Numbered from the stretch's first letter, positions 14,114 through 22,588 are shown. The stretch is DNA of 27,884 bases from JACKFB01 sp041389525 (GCA_041389525.1 JAWKRR010000081.1:1-27884), one strand, 5' to 3'. Translations and numbers: made by a program. Notes: generated by a model from the sequence alone, not told the origin.

Positions 14114-15145
14114 TCAGTCGTCGAAGCGCTTCACGTAGGCGTGGCAGTAGGGCTCCTTGCCCGTCCGCTCGTAGTAGTCCTGGTGGTAGTCCTCGGCGTC
14201 CCAGAACTGCCCCGCGGCCTCGACCTCGGTGGCGACGTCGTATCCCTTCGCCCGCAGCTTCGCGATCAGCCCTTCGATGACGCGGCGCTGCCCCTCGTCG
14301 GTGACGTAGATCGCCGAGCGGTACTGCGGTCCGTAGTCCGGGCCCTGGTGGCCGCGCTCGGTCGGGTCGTGGATCTCGAAGAAGCGCTTCGCCAAGGTCT
14401 CATATGTGGTCTTGGTCGGGTCGAAGATGACGTGCACCGTCTCGGCGTGGCCGGTGGTGCCCGTGGTCACGGCCTTGTAGCCCGGCGCTTTGACGTGCCC
14501 GCCCATGTAGCCGGAGACCACGTCGATGACGCCCGGCTGGCCTTCGAGCAGGTGCTCGACGCCCCAGAAGCAGCCGCCCGCGAAGTACGCGTCCGCGCGG
14601 GTGGCCTGCGCCGGCTTCGCGTCGGCCGCGGGCTGCGCGGCGCTCGCGGCCGGCTGAAAGTCCAGCGACGCCGAGTTCACGCAGTGCCGCGTGTTCCGCT
14701 CGGTCATGCGCTCGCCGCGAAACACGTGGCCCAGATGCCCGCCGCACTTGGCGCAGACGATCTCCGTCCGCCCCCAGTCGCCGACCTCGCGGACCGCGCC
14801 AGGCAGCGCGTCGTCAAAGCTCGGCCAGCCGCTGCCCGACTCGAACTTCGTGTCCGACGAGAAGAGCGGGTTGCCGCACCGCTTGCACTGGTAGGTGCCG
14901 TCGGCGTGGTGGTCCCAGAACTTCCCGGTGAAGGCCCGCTCGGTCCCGCCGCCCTCGATCACGGCGGCCTCGTCCGGGCTGAGCTGCTTCCATCCCGACT
15001 TGTCTTCGACGCTCGATCCGCTCATCGCCTCGCCCTCTCCAGTCGTCGCGGCCACAGCCTTCAGGTTCGCATCGGTGGAACGGCACGCTCCCCCGAGCAT
15101 AGCCATCGTCATCGCGACTACCAATGGCCCGTACCAAGCACTCAT
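14114..15145 (-). CDS. msrAB: Lipoprotein MsrB-MsrA bifunctional methionine sulfoxide reductase
   Basis: A 343-residue fusion that reduces both stereoisomers of methionine sulfoxide in proteins. The N-terminus looks like a lipoprotein signal (MLGGAC, Cys21; Gly at -3 is unusual), so the enzyme should face the periplasm. MsrB spans about 50-163: two zinc CxxC pairs (Cys87/90 and Cys131/134) and the catalytic Cys155 in RHCVNSASL. After a Pro/Ala linker, MsrA spans about 185-340 with catalytic Cys192 in GGCFWGVE and a possible resolving Cys334. All catalytic residues are present. The order is B then A, the reverse of Neisseria PilB. An open frame reaches 15325, but GGAGG 6 bases ahead of the ATG at 15145 fixes the start. 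Electron supply (a periplasmic thioredoxin-like donor) is not encoded nearby. It is divergent from the EEP lipoprotein. Confidence 0.94.
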   Translation of the reverse strand: MSAWYGPLVVAMTMAMLGGACRSTDANLKAVAATTGEGEAMSGSSVEDKSGWKQLSPDEAAVIEGGGTERAFTGKFWDHHADGTYQCKRCGNPLFSSDTKFESGSGWPSFDDALPGAVREVGDWGRTEIVCAKCGGHLGHVFRGERMTERNTRHCVNSASLDFQPAASAAQPAADAKPAQATRADAYFAGGCFWGVEHLLEGQPGVIDVVSGYMGGHVKAPGYKAVTTGTTGHAETVHVIFDPTKTTYETLAKRFFEIHDPTERGHQGPDYGPQYRSAIYVTDEGQRRVIEGLIAKLRAKGYDVATEVEAAGQFWDAEDYHQDYYERTGKEPYCHAYVKRFDD

Positions 15146-15150
15146 GTCTA

Positions 15151-15155
15151 CCTCC
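15151..15155 (-). promoter_or_regulatory. Ribosome binding site deciding the msr start
   Basis: GGAGG on the minus strand ends 6 bases before the ATG at 15145, which places a lipoprotein signal at the N-terminus and excludes the longer open frame. Confidence 0.7.
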
Positions 15156-15303
15156 GGCCGCCAGGGGCGTCTCGCGTCGTCGGGCGGCGCCGCCAGGGCA
15201 CGTCGTACCACTCGCATCCGCAGCAGTTCGCTGACTACTATTCCGCCCCACGCCATTCGGTAACTGAGCGGCTCGCGCCACCCGGCCGACGGAGAACCTG
15301 ATC

Positions 15304-16455
15304 GTGCAGCACCCATTCCCCGCACTCGCCGCCAGCCTGAGCGCGCTCGCCCTCGCGCTGGCAGCCTGCACGCCCCAGGACGAGACGACCTCCCGGGCCG
15401 ACACGCCGCCCGCGGCCGACGCCGACGCCGGCGCGATCGCCGACACGGGAGAGACCGCGGACGACGCCCCCGACGGCGCCCCCGGCGACGCGACGACGCT
15501 CCCGAGCGACGCCGACACGATCTCCGAGATCCCGCCCGGCCCCGCGCCCATCGTGGTCGTCACCTTCAACACAGGCACCGCGAGCGAGGTCGTCGGCAGC
15601 GGCGTGGACAACCAGGGCTACGGCCCCACCCAGGCCGAGTGGTCGGACGCCTACTATGGAAACGGTCTGGCCTACGTCGCTTTTGTGCAGGCGGCGACTG
15701 AGTTTTTTGCGAACACGCCGGCCGACATCGTCGGCTTTCAGGAGATCTTTTACTCGGGCCTCTGCCCCGAGGTCCCGGCCGAGGCGCGCGTCGGCTTCGT
15801 GTGCGAGACCTGGAGCGCGGGCGACCCCACGGTGGCCCAGCTCTTGGTGGGCGCGGGCTGGCAGGTCGCGTGCCACCCGGGGAAGCCTGACAAGTGCCTG
15901 GCCGTGCGTCGCGGGTTTGGCGAGTTCCAAGGCTGCACCGCCGACTTCTGCCTCGAGGGCCTCGCCGGCAGCACGGTAGACGGGTGCGGCAAAGGGGCCA
16001 GGGTGGCGCGCGGGGTCATCGAGCGCGTCACGGGCGGCCCGCTGACCGTGGTCAATTTCCACGGGACCTCGGGCTTTGACGACGCGTCAAACGCCTGCCG
16101 AAAGGCGCAGGTCGAGCAGGTCTTCATCGACCTGGGCGACGGCGCGCCCGGCGCGAACGGGGTCGAGAACATCGTCCTCGGCGACCTGAACACGGACCCC
16201 GGCCGGCTGGCGGGCAGCGAGCCCAGCGCCGATCGATGGCTAGACTTTGCGGGCGAGGGCCAGGCCTTTCACTTCGTCACCGAGGTGGGAGAGGACGCGC
16301 CCCCGACTTACGGCGGCTTCTTCAATATCGACCACGTCCTCAGCGACGTCTTCAGCGGCGAGTGCTGGACCGCGGGGGTCACGGAGGGGCACCCGGCGGT
16401 CACGGAGGCCCGCGTCTTCGACCACCTGCCGACGGTCTGTATCCTCAGCAAATAA
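15304..16455 (+). CDS. Lipoprotein endonuclease/exonuclease/phosphatase-fold hydrolase
   Basis: A 383-residue lipoprotein. The signal peptide ends LAAC with Cys22 lipidated, followed by an Asp/Ala-rich linker to about residue 80. The rest is an EEP (DNase I-like) domain with all expected positions visible: Asn89 (TFNTG), Glu147 (GFQEIF), His253 (NFHGT), Asp294 and Asn296 (GDLNTDP), Asp343-His344 (NIDHV) and the C-terminal Asp373-His374 (FDHLP). Members cleave phosphodiesters (DNases, sphingomyelinases, inositol phosphatases); which one applies here is not clear. Ten Cys in the catalytic domain suggest several disulfides, fitting a surface location. The start is GTG at 15304 with GGAGAA 8-9 bases upstream. 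It is divergent from msrAB (158 bases) and 169 bases ahead of the giant lipoprotein gene. Confidence 0.88.
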   Translation: MQHPFPALAASLSALALALAACTPQDETTSRADTPPAADADAGAIADTGETADDAPDGAPGDATTLPSDADTISEIPPGPAPIVVVTFNTGTASEVVGSGVDNQGYGPTQAEWSDAYYGNGLAYVAFVQAATEFFANTPADIVGFQEIFYSGLCPEVPAEARVGFVCETWSAGDPTVAQLLVGAGWQVACHPGKPDKCLAVRRGFGEFQGCTADFCLEGLAGSTVDGCGKGARVARGVIERVTGGPLTVVNFHGTSGFDDASNACRKAQVEQVFIDLGDGAPGANGVENIVLGDLNTDPGRLAGSEPSADRWLDFAGEGQAFHFVTEVGEDAPPTYGGFFNIDHVLSDVFSGECWTAGVTEGHPAVTEARVFDHLPTVCILSK

Positions 16456-16624
16456 GGGCGCGGACCCGACAATCGCCCACCTCGCGAAGTCCGCTGTTGA
16501 GTCGATTTGTGATAAGCCTCATCTTGCGTTCGCTGACGCCCTTGTTTCGCTCGCGCGGCCCCGCCCGGCCCGTCGGAAGACGCGAAACGCGACCGCAACC
16601 GCACCGCACACGGGAGAACGAACG

Positions 16625-19600
16625 ATGACCGCGCGACCACTCCGCTCGACGCACCCGGTTGGCCTGCTGCTGTTCGCATTGCTAGCTGGCGCGGGCCTGG
16701 GGAGCGCGTGCAATAGCTCCAGCACGGGCGGCGAGGGCGATCTGCTGGAGACCGACGCGGTCAGCACCGACACCAAGGACGCCGCGGACGGCTCCGACGC
16801 CGCGGAGATCATCAACCTCCCCGACGCGAAGCCCGACGCGACGCCGGACGCCACGCCCGATACGACGGACGCGACCGAGACCGACGGGGGCCCGCCGTGC
16901 GAGGGCTGCCCGGGCTCGCCCTGCGTCGAGAACGACGACTGCTTCAGCGGGTTCTGCGTCGAGGGGCCCAACGGCTTCGAGTGCACGAGCGCGTGCGAGT
17001 CCGAGTGCCCGGCAGGCTGGTCGTGCAAACCCGTCGGCGGTGGCGGCGACGTCAGCTTCATCTGCGTCTACCAGCACCTGACCTGGTGCTCGCCCTGCGA
17101 CTCCGACACCGATTGCCGCGACGCACTCTCGGGCGGGCTGGCTCATCGCTGCATCCCCGGCGCCGCGGACCAGGGCTCGTTTTGCGGCACTGCGTGCGCG
17201 ACGGATCTGGAGTGCCCCGACGGCGCGTCGTGTCAGGACGTCACCATCGGCGACGAGGAGCTGCTCTCGCTGTGCGTGCCGATGAGTGGCCAGTGCGAGT
17301 GTTCCTTTCACGCGACCTTGGTGGGCGCGTCGACGAGCTGCTCGGTCGGAAATGACGCGGGGACCTGCACCGGCCAGCGGCGGTGCGAGACCGCGGGGCT
17401 GACGGACTGCTCGGCGGGCGTGCCGGCGGTCGAGACCTGCAACGGCCTCGACGACGACTGCAACGGCATCACCGACGACGGCTTTGAGGGCTTGGGCGAG
17501 GCCTGCGACGGGCCCGACGAGGACTCGTGCGCCACCGGCGTGACCACCTGCAGCAAGGGCGTCCTGGCGTGCATCGAGTCGGGCGTGGGCAAGGCCGAAT
17601 TGTGCAACGCACTGGACGACGACTGCGACGGCCAGACCGACGAGGACTTCGCGCAGCTTGGCGAGGCCTGCGACGGTGAGGACGCGGACATGTGCGCGGA
17701 CGGCGTGTGGGCGTGCGCGCCGGGCGGCGTCGTGGGGTGCACGGACGACGCGGCCAGCAAGGCCGAGATCTGCAACGGGGCGGACGACGACTGCGACGGG
17801 CAGACCGACGCGGCGGACTCGGATCTGGTCGCGGGGCTCTGTGCAGTGCAGCAGGGCGTGTGCAAGGGAGCCGTGGCGGTCCCCAGTCTTTGCCAAGGTG
17901 GCGTGTGGGCGGCCTGCGGGACCGCTGAGTACCTCGCGGGCGACGCCTCTTACGAGGACAAGGTCGAGCTGAGCTGCGACGGCAAAGACAACGACTGCGA
18001 TGGGCAGACCGACGAGAACTTCCAGTTGGTGCAGGGCGACGGCAGCACCGTCACCGGCATCGGCAAGGCCTGCGGCACGGGCAAGTGCACGGGCGGAAAG
18101 ACGATCTGCAACGAGGCCGGCGACGCGCTGGTCTGCACCACGGACGCGGCGACCGGCGTCGAGGTCTGTGACGGGGTCGACAACGACTGCGACGGTCAGA
18201 CCGACGCGACGGACCCGGCCATGGTCTTGGTGCAGTGCGAGAAGCAGGGCGGCGTGTGCGTGGGCGCGATGAAGAGCGCGGCGCTGTGCCAGGGCGGGGC
18301 GTGGAAGCCGTGCGGCGCGGACGTCTACAGCGCGATGAGCAGCGAGTATCAGGACGGCGCCGAGACGGCCTGCGACCTCGTGGACAACGACTGCGACGGC
18401 GTGACCGACGACGACTTCGAGTGGATCGGGCCCAGCGGCGTCAGCGTGAAGGGCACCGGCAAGGCGTGCGGCGTCGGCGCCTGCGCGGGCGGGAGCACGG
18501 TCTGCAACGCCGAGAAGACCGGCATCATGTGCCCGAGCCTGTCCAAGTCCTCTGACGAGGTCTGCAACGCCATCGACGACAACTGCGACGGGCAGACCGA
18601 CGCCAAGGACGACGAGCTGGTAGGTACCGCCTGCGAAAATCAGGTGGGCGTGTGCGCCGGGGCGCAGAAGGTCCCGGCGCTGTGCCAGGGCGGGACGTGG
18701 AAGCCGTGCGGCACTCCGGAGTACGCGGGGCACGCGGCGACTTACCAGGCCGGGCAGGAGCTGTCCTGCGACGGGCAGGACAACGACTGCGACGGGCAGA
18801 CCGACGAGGGCTTCGTGTGGACGGCTCCGGGCGGCGGGACGGCGGCGATCGGCGAGGCGTGCGGCATCGGCCTGTGCGCGGGTGGCGTCGTGATCTGCAA
18901 GGGGACCTCGCAGGCGGCGTGCTCGACGGCGGGGTTGGCGCAGCCCGAGCTGTGCGACGGCATCGACCAGAACTGCGACGGCACGGCCGACGACGGCTGC
19001 GATGACGACGGCGACAAGTACTGCGACCAGAAGATGGGGTTGGTCGGGCTGCCGGCGGTGTGTCCGCTGGGCGGCGGCGACTGCAACGACAACGCAGACA
19101 GCATCCACCCGGGCGCGGTCGAGCTGTGCAACGGCATCGACGACAACTGCAGCAACCAGACCGACGAGCAGGCCACGGGGTGCGCGCCGGCGAAGTGCGT
19201 GGGCACCGGCGACACCTTCGCGGCCACGGGGGCGGCGGTGTGCCTGGCGGGCGGGTGCGTGGCGCCGGACCCGGTCTCCTGCGGCAAGTTCGTGTGCGAC
19301 GGCGCGACCTGCGTGAAGTCCTGCACCTCGGACGCGCAGTGCGCGGTCGGCTCCCACTGCGTCGAGGCCACGAGCAAGTGCGTCGCCGACCTGCCCGACG
19401 GAATCGCGTGCCTCGAGCCGTCGGACTGCGTGAGCGACCACTGCCAGAACGGCTACTGCTGCGGCTCCGGCGACTGCTGCGCGCAGCCGGCTCAGTGCCC
19501 CGCGGCGCTGAAGATCCCGCCGATTTGCAACGACGAGACCACCTGCCAGGGCACGCGCTACGACGCGCAGTGCCTGTCACACACCTGCGTGCAGAGCCCG

Positions 19601-22483
19601 CCGATCCCTGACGACACGGCCTGCGGGCCGACCATCGAGGCGCTGGACTGCTCGCCGCTGCTGCCGGTCTACTGCAAGGGGACACCGAATCAGGCGCCGC
19701 CTGTGTGCGCGGAGACCTGCGCCAACGACAGCGAGTGCAAGCTGGGCTTCCACTGCGATGACGTGTGCGCCCTGGATCTCGGCGACGGGGACAGCTGCAA
19801 CGAAGACAGCGATTGCGCCAGCGCGCACTGCCAGAACGGCTTCTGCTGTCAGTCGGGCAACTGCTGCTCGGCGCCCACCGACTGCCCCGGGGCCTACTCC
19901 GCGCCGCCGCTCTGCGACACGCCCACGATGTGCCAGGGCCACCGCATCGACGCCACGTGCAACTCGTCGATGTGCGACTCCCTCACCTTGCCCGACGACA
20001 GCGCGTGCGACGCGGGCGATGTGGCCAGCACCTGCGGGCTCTTCAACTCCATCGTGTGCAGCGGCGAGGAGGACCAGCCGCCGCCGCAATGCCCGGCCAC
20101 CTGCGGCTCAGACGACGACTGCGACCTCGGAGCCCACTGCGACGGCGTCTGCACGACCGACGTCGGCGACGGCGGCAGCTGCGACGAGAACTCCGACTGC
20201 GTCTCGAACTACTGCAACAACGGCATCTGCTGCTCGGGCGGCGACTGCTGCAACTCTCCGACCGACTGCGCGGCCAGCTACACGACGGCCCCCGAGTGCA
20301 AGTTCCCGACGACCTGCCAGGGCCTCTACGACATCGCCCAGTGCGTCGGCCACGTCTGCTCGACCAAGACGCAGCAGCCCAACGACCTCGCCTGTGGCGC
20401 GTCGCTCGAGGCCAAGGACTGCGGGCTCTACCCCAGCAAGAACTGCACGGGGCTCTTCGACCAGCTTGAACCGCAGTGCGCCAACAGCTGCAGCTCGGAC
20501 AGCGGCTGCGACCCGAACGCTTACTGCGGCAGCGCGATCTGCAAGCCGGACCTCGACAACGGCGACGTCTGCCAGCGCGACGCCCAGTGCACCAGCGGCC
20601 ACTGCCAGAACGGCTTCTGCTGCCAGACCGGCGACTGCTGCGCGGCCGCCGGCAACTGCCCGCTCGGGACTTACGGCTCGCCCGCGGCCTGCAACGACAC
20701 CGCGTCGTGCCAGGGCACGCGGCGTAACCCGCTCTGCACGAACTTCCAGTGCCAGCTCGGCTCGCCGACCGACGACGACTCCGGGTGCGCCGGGCTCGAG
20801 GCCAACGAGTGTGGCCCCTACGTCTCGGTGTTCTGCTCGGCCGCGCAGGTGCAGCCCACGCCGCTGTGCCTGCCAAGCTGCGCGTCCAACGCCGACTGCG
20901 ACCCCGGCGCCCACTGCGAGGCCGGCGCGTGTGTGCCGAACGTCGACGCGGGCAACCCGTGCACCACGACCGCGCAGTGCGCCGCCGGACTGACCTGCGT
21001 CGACGGCGTGTGCTGCACCTCGACCTGCGGCGGCTCCTGCCGGCGCTGCGACCTCGACGGCAAGAAGGGCACGTGCAGCCTCATCAGCGAGGGCGACGAC
21101 CCCGACTCCGAGTGCTCCAGCGTGAGCTGCGTCGGCTACTACTGGGGCTTCGGCGGCAGCACCTGCTATCGCCGCGCCGACGTCAGCGCCCTCACCGCGG
21201 CCTGTAACGGCAGCGGGTCCTGTCAGGTCGCCGCCGACCTCTGCCCGTCGCAGGGCCAAGGCACGGCCTACACAACCTGCGACTCGGTGTGTCAGACGCC
21301 GGGCGCAGGCAGCTGCGTCGGGACCACGCCCGGCACCTGCTCGAACTCGTCGACGGCGACGATCACGTGCGGCATCGGCGAGTGCAAACGCACAGTCCCC
21401 GCCTGCGTAAACGGCGTGCCAAGCGTGTGCACGCCGGGGCAACCCACGGCCGAGATCTGCGACGGCAAAGACAACGACTGCGACGGGCTGACCGACGCCG
21501 CGGACGCCGTGGACCTCGTGGCCAACGACTACCACGCATGTGAGCTCACCCAGGGCCCCTGCTTCGGCTGCTCCAAGCCGGCCTCGCTCTGCCAGGGCGG
21601 CACCTGGAAGCCCTGCAATCTCGCGGTTTATCAGCTCTGCGCTCAGGGCTACGAGGCCGGCGTCGAGCTGTCCTGCGACGGCGCCGACAACGACTGCGAC
21701 GGCCTGACCGACGACGACTTCGGCAGCGACATCAACAACTGCGGGGGCTGCGGGTCGAAGTGCACCAACGCGCACGGCCAGACCATCTGCGCGGCCGGGA
21801 AGTGCGTGCCGACCTGCTCGGCCGGCTACCAAAGCTGCGACGCCAACCCGAACAACGGCTGCGAGAAGAGCATCTGGTCGCTCACCGATTGCGGCACCTG
21901 CTCGACGCCGTGCGCGCTGCAGAACGCCACGCCGACCTGCAGCACCGGGACCTGTCTGGTGCAGAGCTGCGCCACGGGCTACTGCAACTTCGACACGATC
22001 CAGGCCAACGGCTGCGAGTACGGCCTCGACGGCAACCCGGTCTGCGGGACCTTCAGCACGCTCGGCGCCGTCCGCGGCGACAAGGGCTCAGACACGTCGA
22101 CCGCCACCGGCGTGGGCGAGAAGTGGTACCGGGTCAACGTCAGCGAGGACGAAAACGGCCTCTCCCTGACCGACCTCTCGGCCACGATCACCCTGACGAT
22201 GCCCGCGGGGACCGACTACGACCTGCAGGCGTGGTGCGACGGCTGCTCGGGCACGGCCACCGTGTCGTCACTGACCATCGGGACCACGACCGAGACGGTG
22301 AAGCTACGTTGGGAAGAGGAGTGCCTCACCTTCATCGGCTGCCTCGGCGTGCCAAGCGGCAGCGACTCCGGCCGCGACATCTACATCCGCGTGCTCTACC
22401 GCTCGGCGAACACCTGCAGCCCGTGGAGCCTCCAGGTGGCGGGTCACACCAGCGGCGGCAGCAACACCTGTAGCGAAAAGTAG
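16625..22483 (+). CDS. Giant cysteine-rich lipoprotein with MopE-like calcium-loop repeats
   Basis: A 1952-residue predicted surface lipoprotein. The signal peptide ends LGSAC (Cys29; Gly at -3 is unusual), followed by an Asp/Thr-rich linker to about 95. Cys modules fill about 95-271. Ten C-[DN]-x-x-D-[DNQ]-[DN]-C-x-x-x-[TA]-D motifs run from 272 to about 850. Four 128-130-residue CQNG[FY]CC modules cover about 890-1455, and a CTSTCGGSCRRC region to about 1500 follows. Two more D-x-D-C-D-G motifs, a CxxC-rich stretch and a C-terminal beta domain (about 1810-1952; YRVNVSED, GTDYDLQAWC) like bacterial pre-peptidase C-terminal domains complete it. D-N-D-C-D-G-x-x-D matches the calcium loop D-x-D-x-D-G-x-x-D, so calcium binding is likely; MopE-family copper binding is the alternative. 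I estimate over 200 Cys, mostly disulfide-paired. No catalytic domain is seen. The ATG at 16625 follows GGGAG; longer open frames overlap the previous gene. Confidence 0.9.
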   Translation: MTARPLRSTHPVGLLLFALLAGAGLGSACNSSSTGGEGDLLETDAVSTDTKDAADGSDAAEIINLPDAKPDATPDATPDTTDATETDGGPPCEGCPGSPCVENDDCFSGFCVEGPNGFECTSACESECPAGWSCKPVGGGGDVSFICVYQHLTWCSPCDSDTDCRDALSGGLAHRCIPGAADQGSFCGTACATDLECPDGASCQDVTIGDEELLSLCVPMSGQCECSFHATLVGASTSCSVGNDAGTCTGQRRCETAGLTDCSAGVPAVETCNGLDDDCNGITDDGFEGLGEACDGPDEDSCATGVTTCSKGVLACIESGVGKAELCNALDDDCDGQTDEDFAQLGEACDGEDADMCADGVWACAPGGVVGCTDDAASKAEICNGADDDCDGQTDAADSDLVAGLCAVQQGVCKGAVAVPSLCQGGVWAACGTAEYLAGDASYEDKVELSCDGKDNDCDGQTDENFQLVQGDGSTVTGIGKACGTGKCTGGKTICNEAGDALVCTTDAATGVEVCDGVDNDCDGQTDATDPAMVLVQCEKQGGVCVGAMKSAALCQGGAWKPCGADVYSAMSSEYQDGAETACDLVDNDCDGVTDDDFEWIGPSGVSVKGTGKACGVGACAGGSTVCNAEKTGIMCPSLSKSSDEVCNAIDDNCDGQTDAKDDELVGTACENQVGVCAGAQKVPALCQGGTWKPCGTPEYAGHAATYQAGQELSCDGQDNDCDGQTDEGFVWTAPGGGTAAIGEACGIGLCAGGVVICKGTSQAACSTAGLAQPELCDGIDQNCDGTADDGCDDDGDKYCDQKMGLVGLPAVCPLGGGDCNDNADSIHPGAVELCNGIDDNCSNQTDEQATGCAPAKCVGTGDTFAATGAAVCLAGGCVAPDPVSCGKFVCDGATCVKSCTSDAQCAVGSHCVEATSKCVADLPDGIACLEPSDCVSDHCQNGYCCGSGDCCAQPAQCPAALKIPPICNDETTCQGTRYDAQCLSHTCVQSPPIPDDTACGPTIEALDCSPLLPVYCKGTPNQAPPVCAETCANDSECKLGFHCDDVCALDLGDGDSCNEDSDCASAHCQNGFCCQSGNCCSAPTDCPGAYSAPPLCDTPTMCQGHRIDATCNSSMCDSLTLPDDSACDAGDVASTCGLFNSIVCSGEEDQPPPQCPATCGSDDDCDLGAHCDGVCTTDVGDGGSCDENSDCVSNYCNNGICCSGGDCCNSPTDCAASYTTAPECKFPTTCQGLYDIAQCVGHVCSTKTQQPNDLACGASLEAKDCGLYPSKNCTGLFDQLEPQCANSCSSDSGCDPNAYCGSAICKPDLDNGDVCQRDAQCTSGHCQNGFCCQTGDCCAAAGNCPLGTYGSPAACNDTASCQGTRRNPLCTNFQCQLGSPTDDDSGCAGLEANECGPYVSVFCSAAQVQPTPLCLPSCASNADCDPGAHCEAGACVPNVDAGNPCTTTAQCAAGLTCVDGVCCTSTCGGSCRRCDLDGKKGTCSLISEGDDPDSECSSVSCVGYYWGFGGSTCYRRADVSALTAACNGSGSCQVAADLCPSQGQGTAYTTCDSVCQTPGAGSCVGTTPGTCSNSSTATITCGIGECKRTVPACVNGVPSVCTPGQPTAEICDGKDNDCDGLTDAADAVDLVANDYHACELTQGPCFGCSKPASLCQGGTWKPCNLAVYQLCAQGYEAGVELSCDGADNDCDGLTDDDFGSDINNCGGCGSKCTNAHGQTICAAGKCVPTCSAGYQSCDANPNNGCEKSIWSLTDCGTCSTPCALQNATPTCSTGTCLVQSCATGYCNFDTIQANGCEYGLDGNPVCGTFSTLGAVRGDKGSDTSTATGVGEKWYRVNVSEDENGLSLTDLSATITLTMPAGTDYDLQAWCDGCSGTATVSSLTIGTTTETVKLRWEEECLTFIGCLGVPSGSDSGRDIYIRVLYRSANTCSPWSLQVAGHTSGGSNTCSEK
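17438..19174 (+). repeat. Array of ten D-x-D-C-D-G motifs in a 396-bp super-repeat
   Basis: Ten motifs of the form C-[DN]-x-x-D-[DNQ]-[DN]-C-[DS] start at Cys codons including 17438, 17771, 17975, 18167, 18371, 18563, 18767, 18953 and 19127. From 17771 they pair: the first of each pair ends TDA-x-D, the second TD[ED]-x-F, exactly 204 bp apart in three pairs. Pair starts (17771, 18167, 18563) are exactly 396 bp apart. Each pair encloses the constant segment LCQGG-x-W. Confidence 0.9.
19439..20990 (+). repeat. Four 384-390-bp CQNG-type coding repeats
   Basis: The signature [HY]-C-[QN]-N-G-[FYI]-C-C starts at 19439, 19826, 20210 and 20600, spaced 387, 384 and 390 bp. Each copy continues with G[DN]CC, a P-x-x-CP or similar step, TCQG or MCQG, then an acidic C-x-x-G-x-C stretch. 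The end is approximate. Confidence 0.85.
21458..21721 (+). repeat. Isolated fourth pair of D-x-D-C-D-G motifs
   Basis: Two further motifs, at 21458 (ending TDAAD) and 21674 (ending TDDDF), enclose the same LCQGGTWK segment as the upstream pairs. The spacing is 216 bp instead of 204. The pair is separated from the main array by the CQNG repeats. Confidence 0.85.
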
Positions 22484-22490
22484 AGGCTTG

Positions 22491-22531
22491 GCCTGCGCTT
22501 CTCACTCGAAGGTCTGGTGAGAAGTGCAGGC
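22491..22531. terminator. 15-bp hairpin between the giant lipoprotein gene and lepA
   Basis: The arms 22491-22505 and 22517-22531 are complementary at all 15 positions, counting one G-U pair as RNA, around an 11-base loop. It lies 7 bases after the TAG of the giant gene and 57 bases before the lepA start. No T-run follows, so it may be a factor-assisted terminator, an mRNA 3'-end stabiliser or a lepA leader element. Confidence 0.55.
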
Positions 22532-22588
22532 TAGGGCGTATACACGCGCCCCCGCTGACGGCCCCGTCGGTCGCCGGGCAGGAGAACC

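Noticed and set aside
16247..16624. Longer N-terminus for the giant lipoprotein
   Set aside because: The extra codons overlap the previous gene out of frame and would bury the signal peptide. The ATG at 16625 has a ribosome site.
17438..19174. Regularly spaced repeats resembling a CRISPR array
   Set aside because: The repeats are degenerate at third codon positions, in frame and within a coding sequence, with long periods of 204 and 396 bp.
16682..19441. 919-codon open frame antisense to the giant lipoprotein
   Set aside because: Its composition is the mirror of the GC-rich Cys repeats, with no start support or recognisable domain. The sense frame has a signal peptide and ordered motifs.
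20108..21832. 574-codon antisense open frame over the CQNG repeats
   Set aside because: Shadow of the sense repeats, with no domain and no ribosome site.
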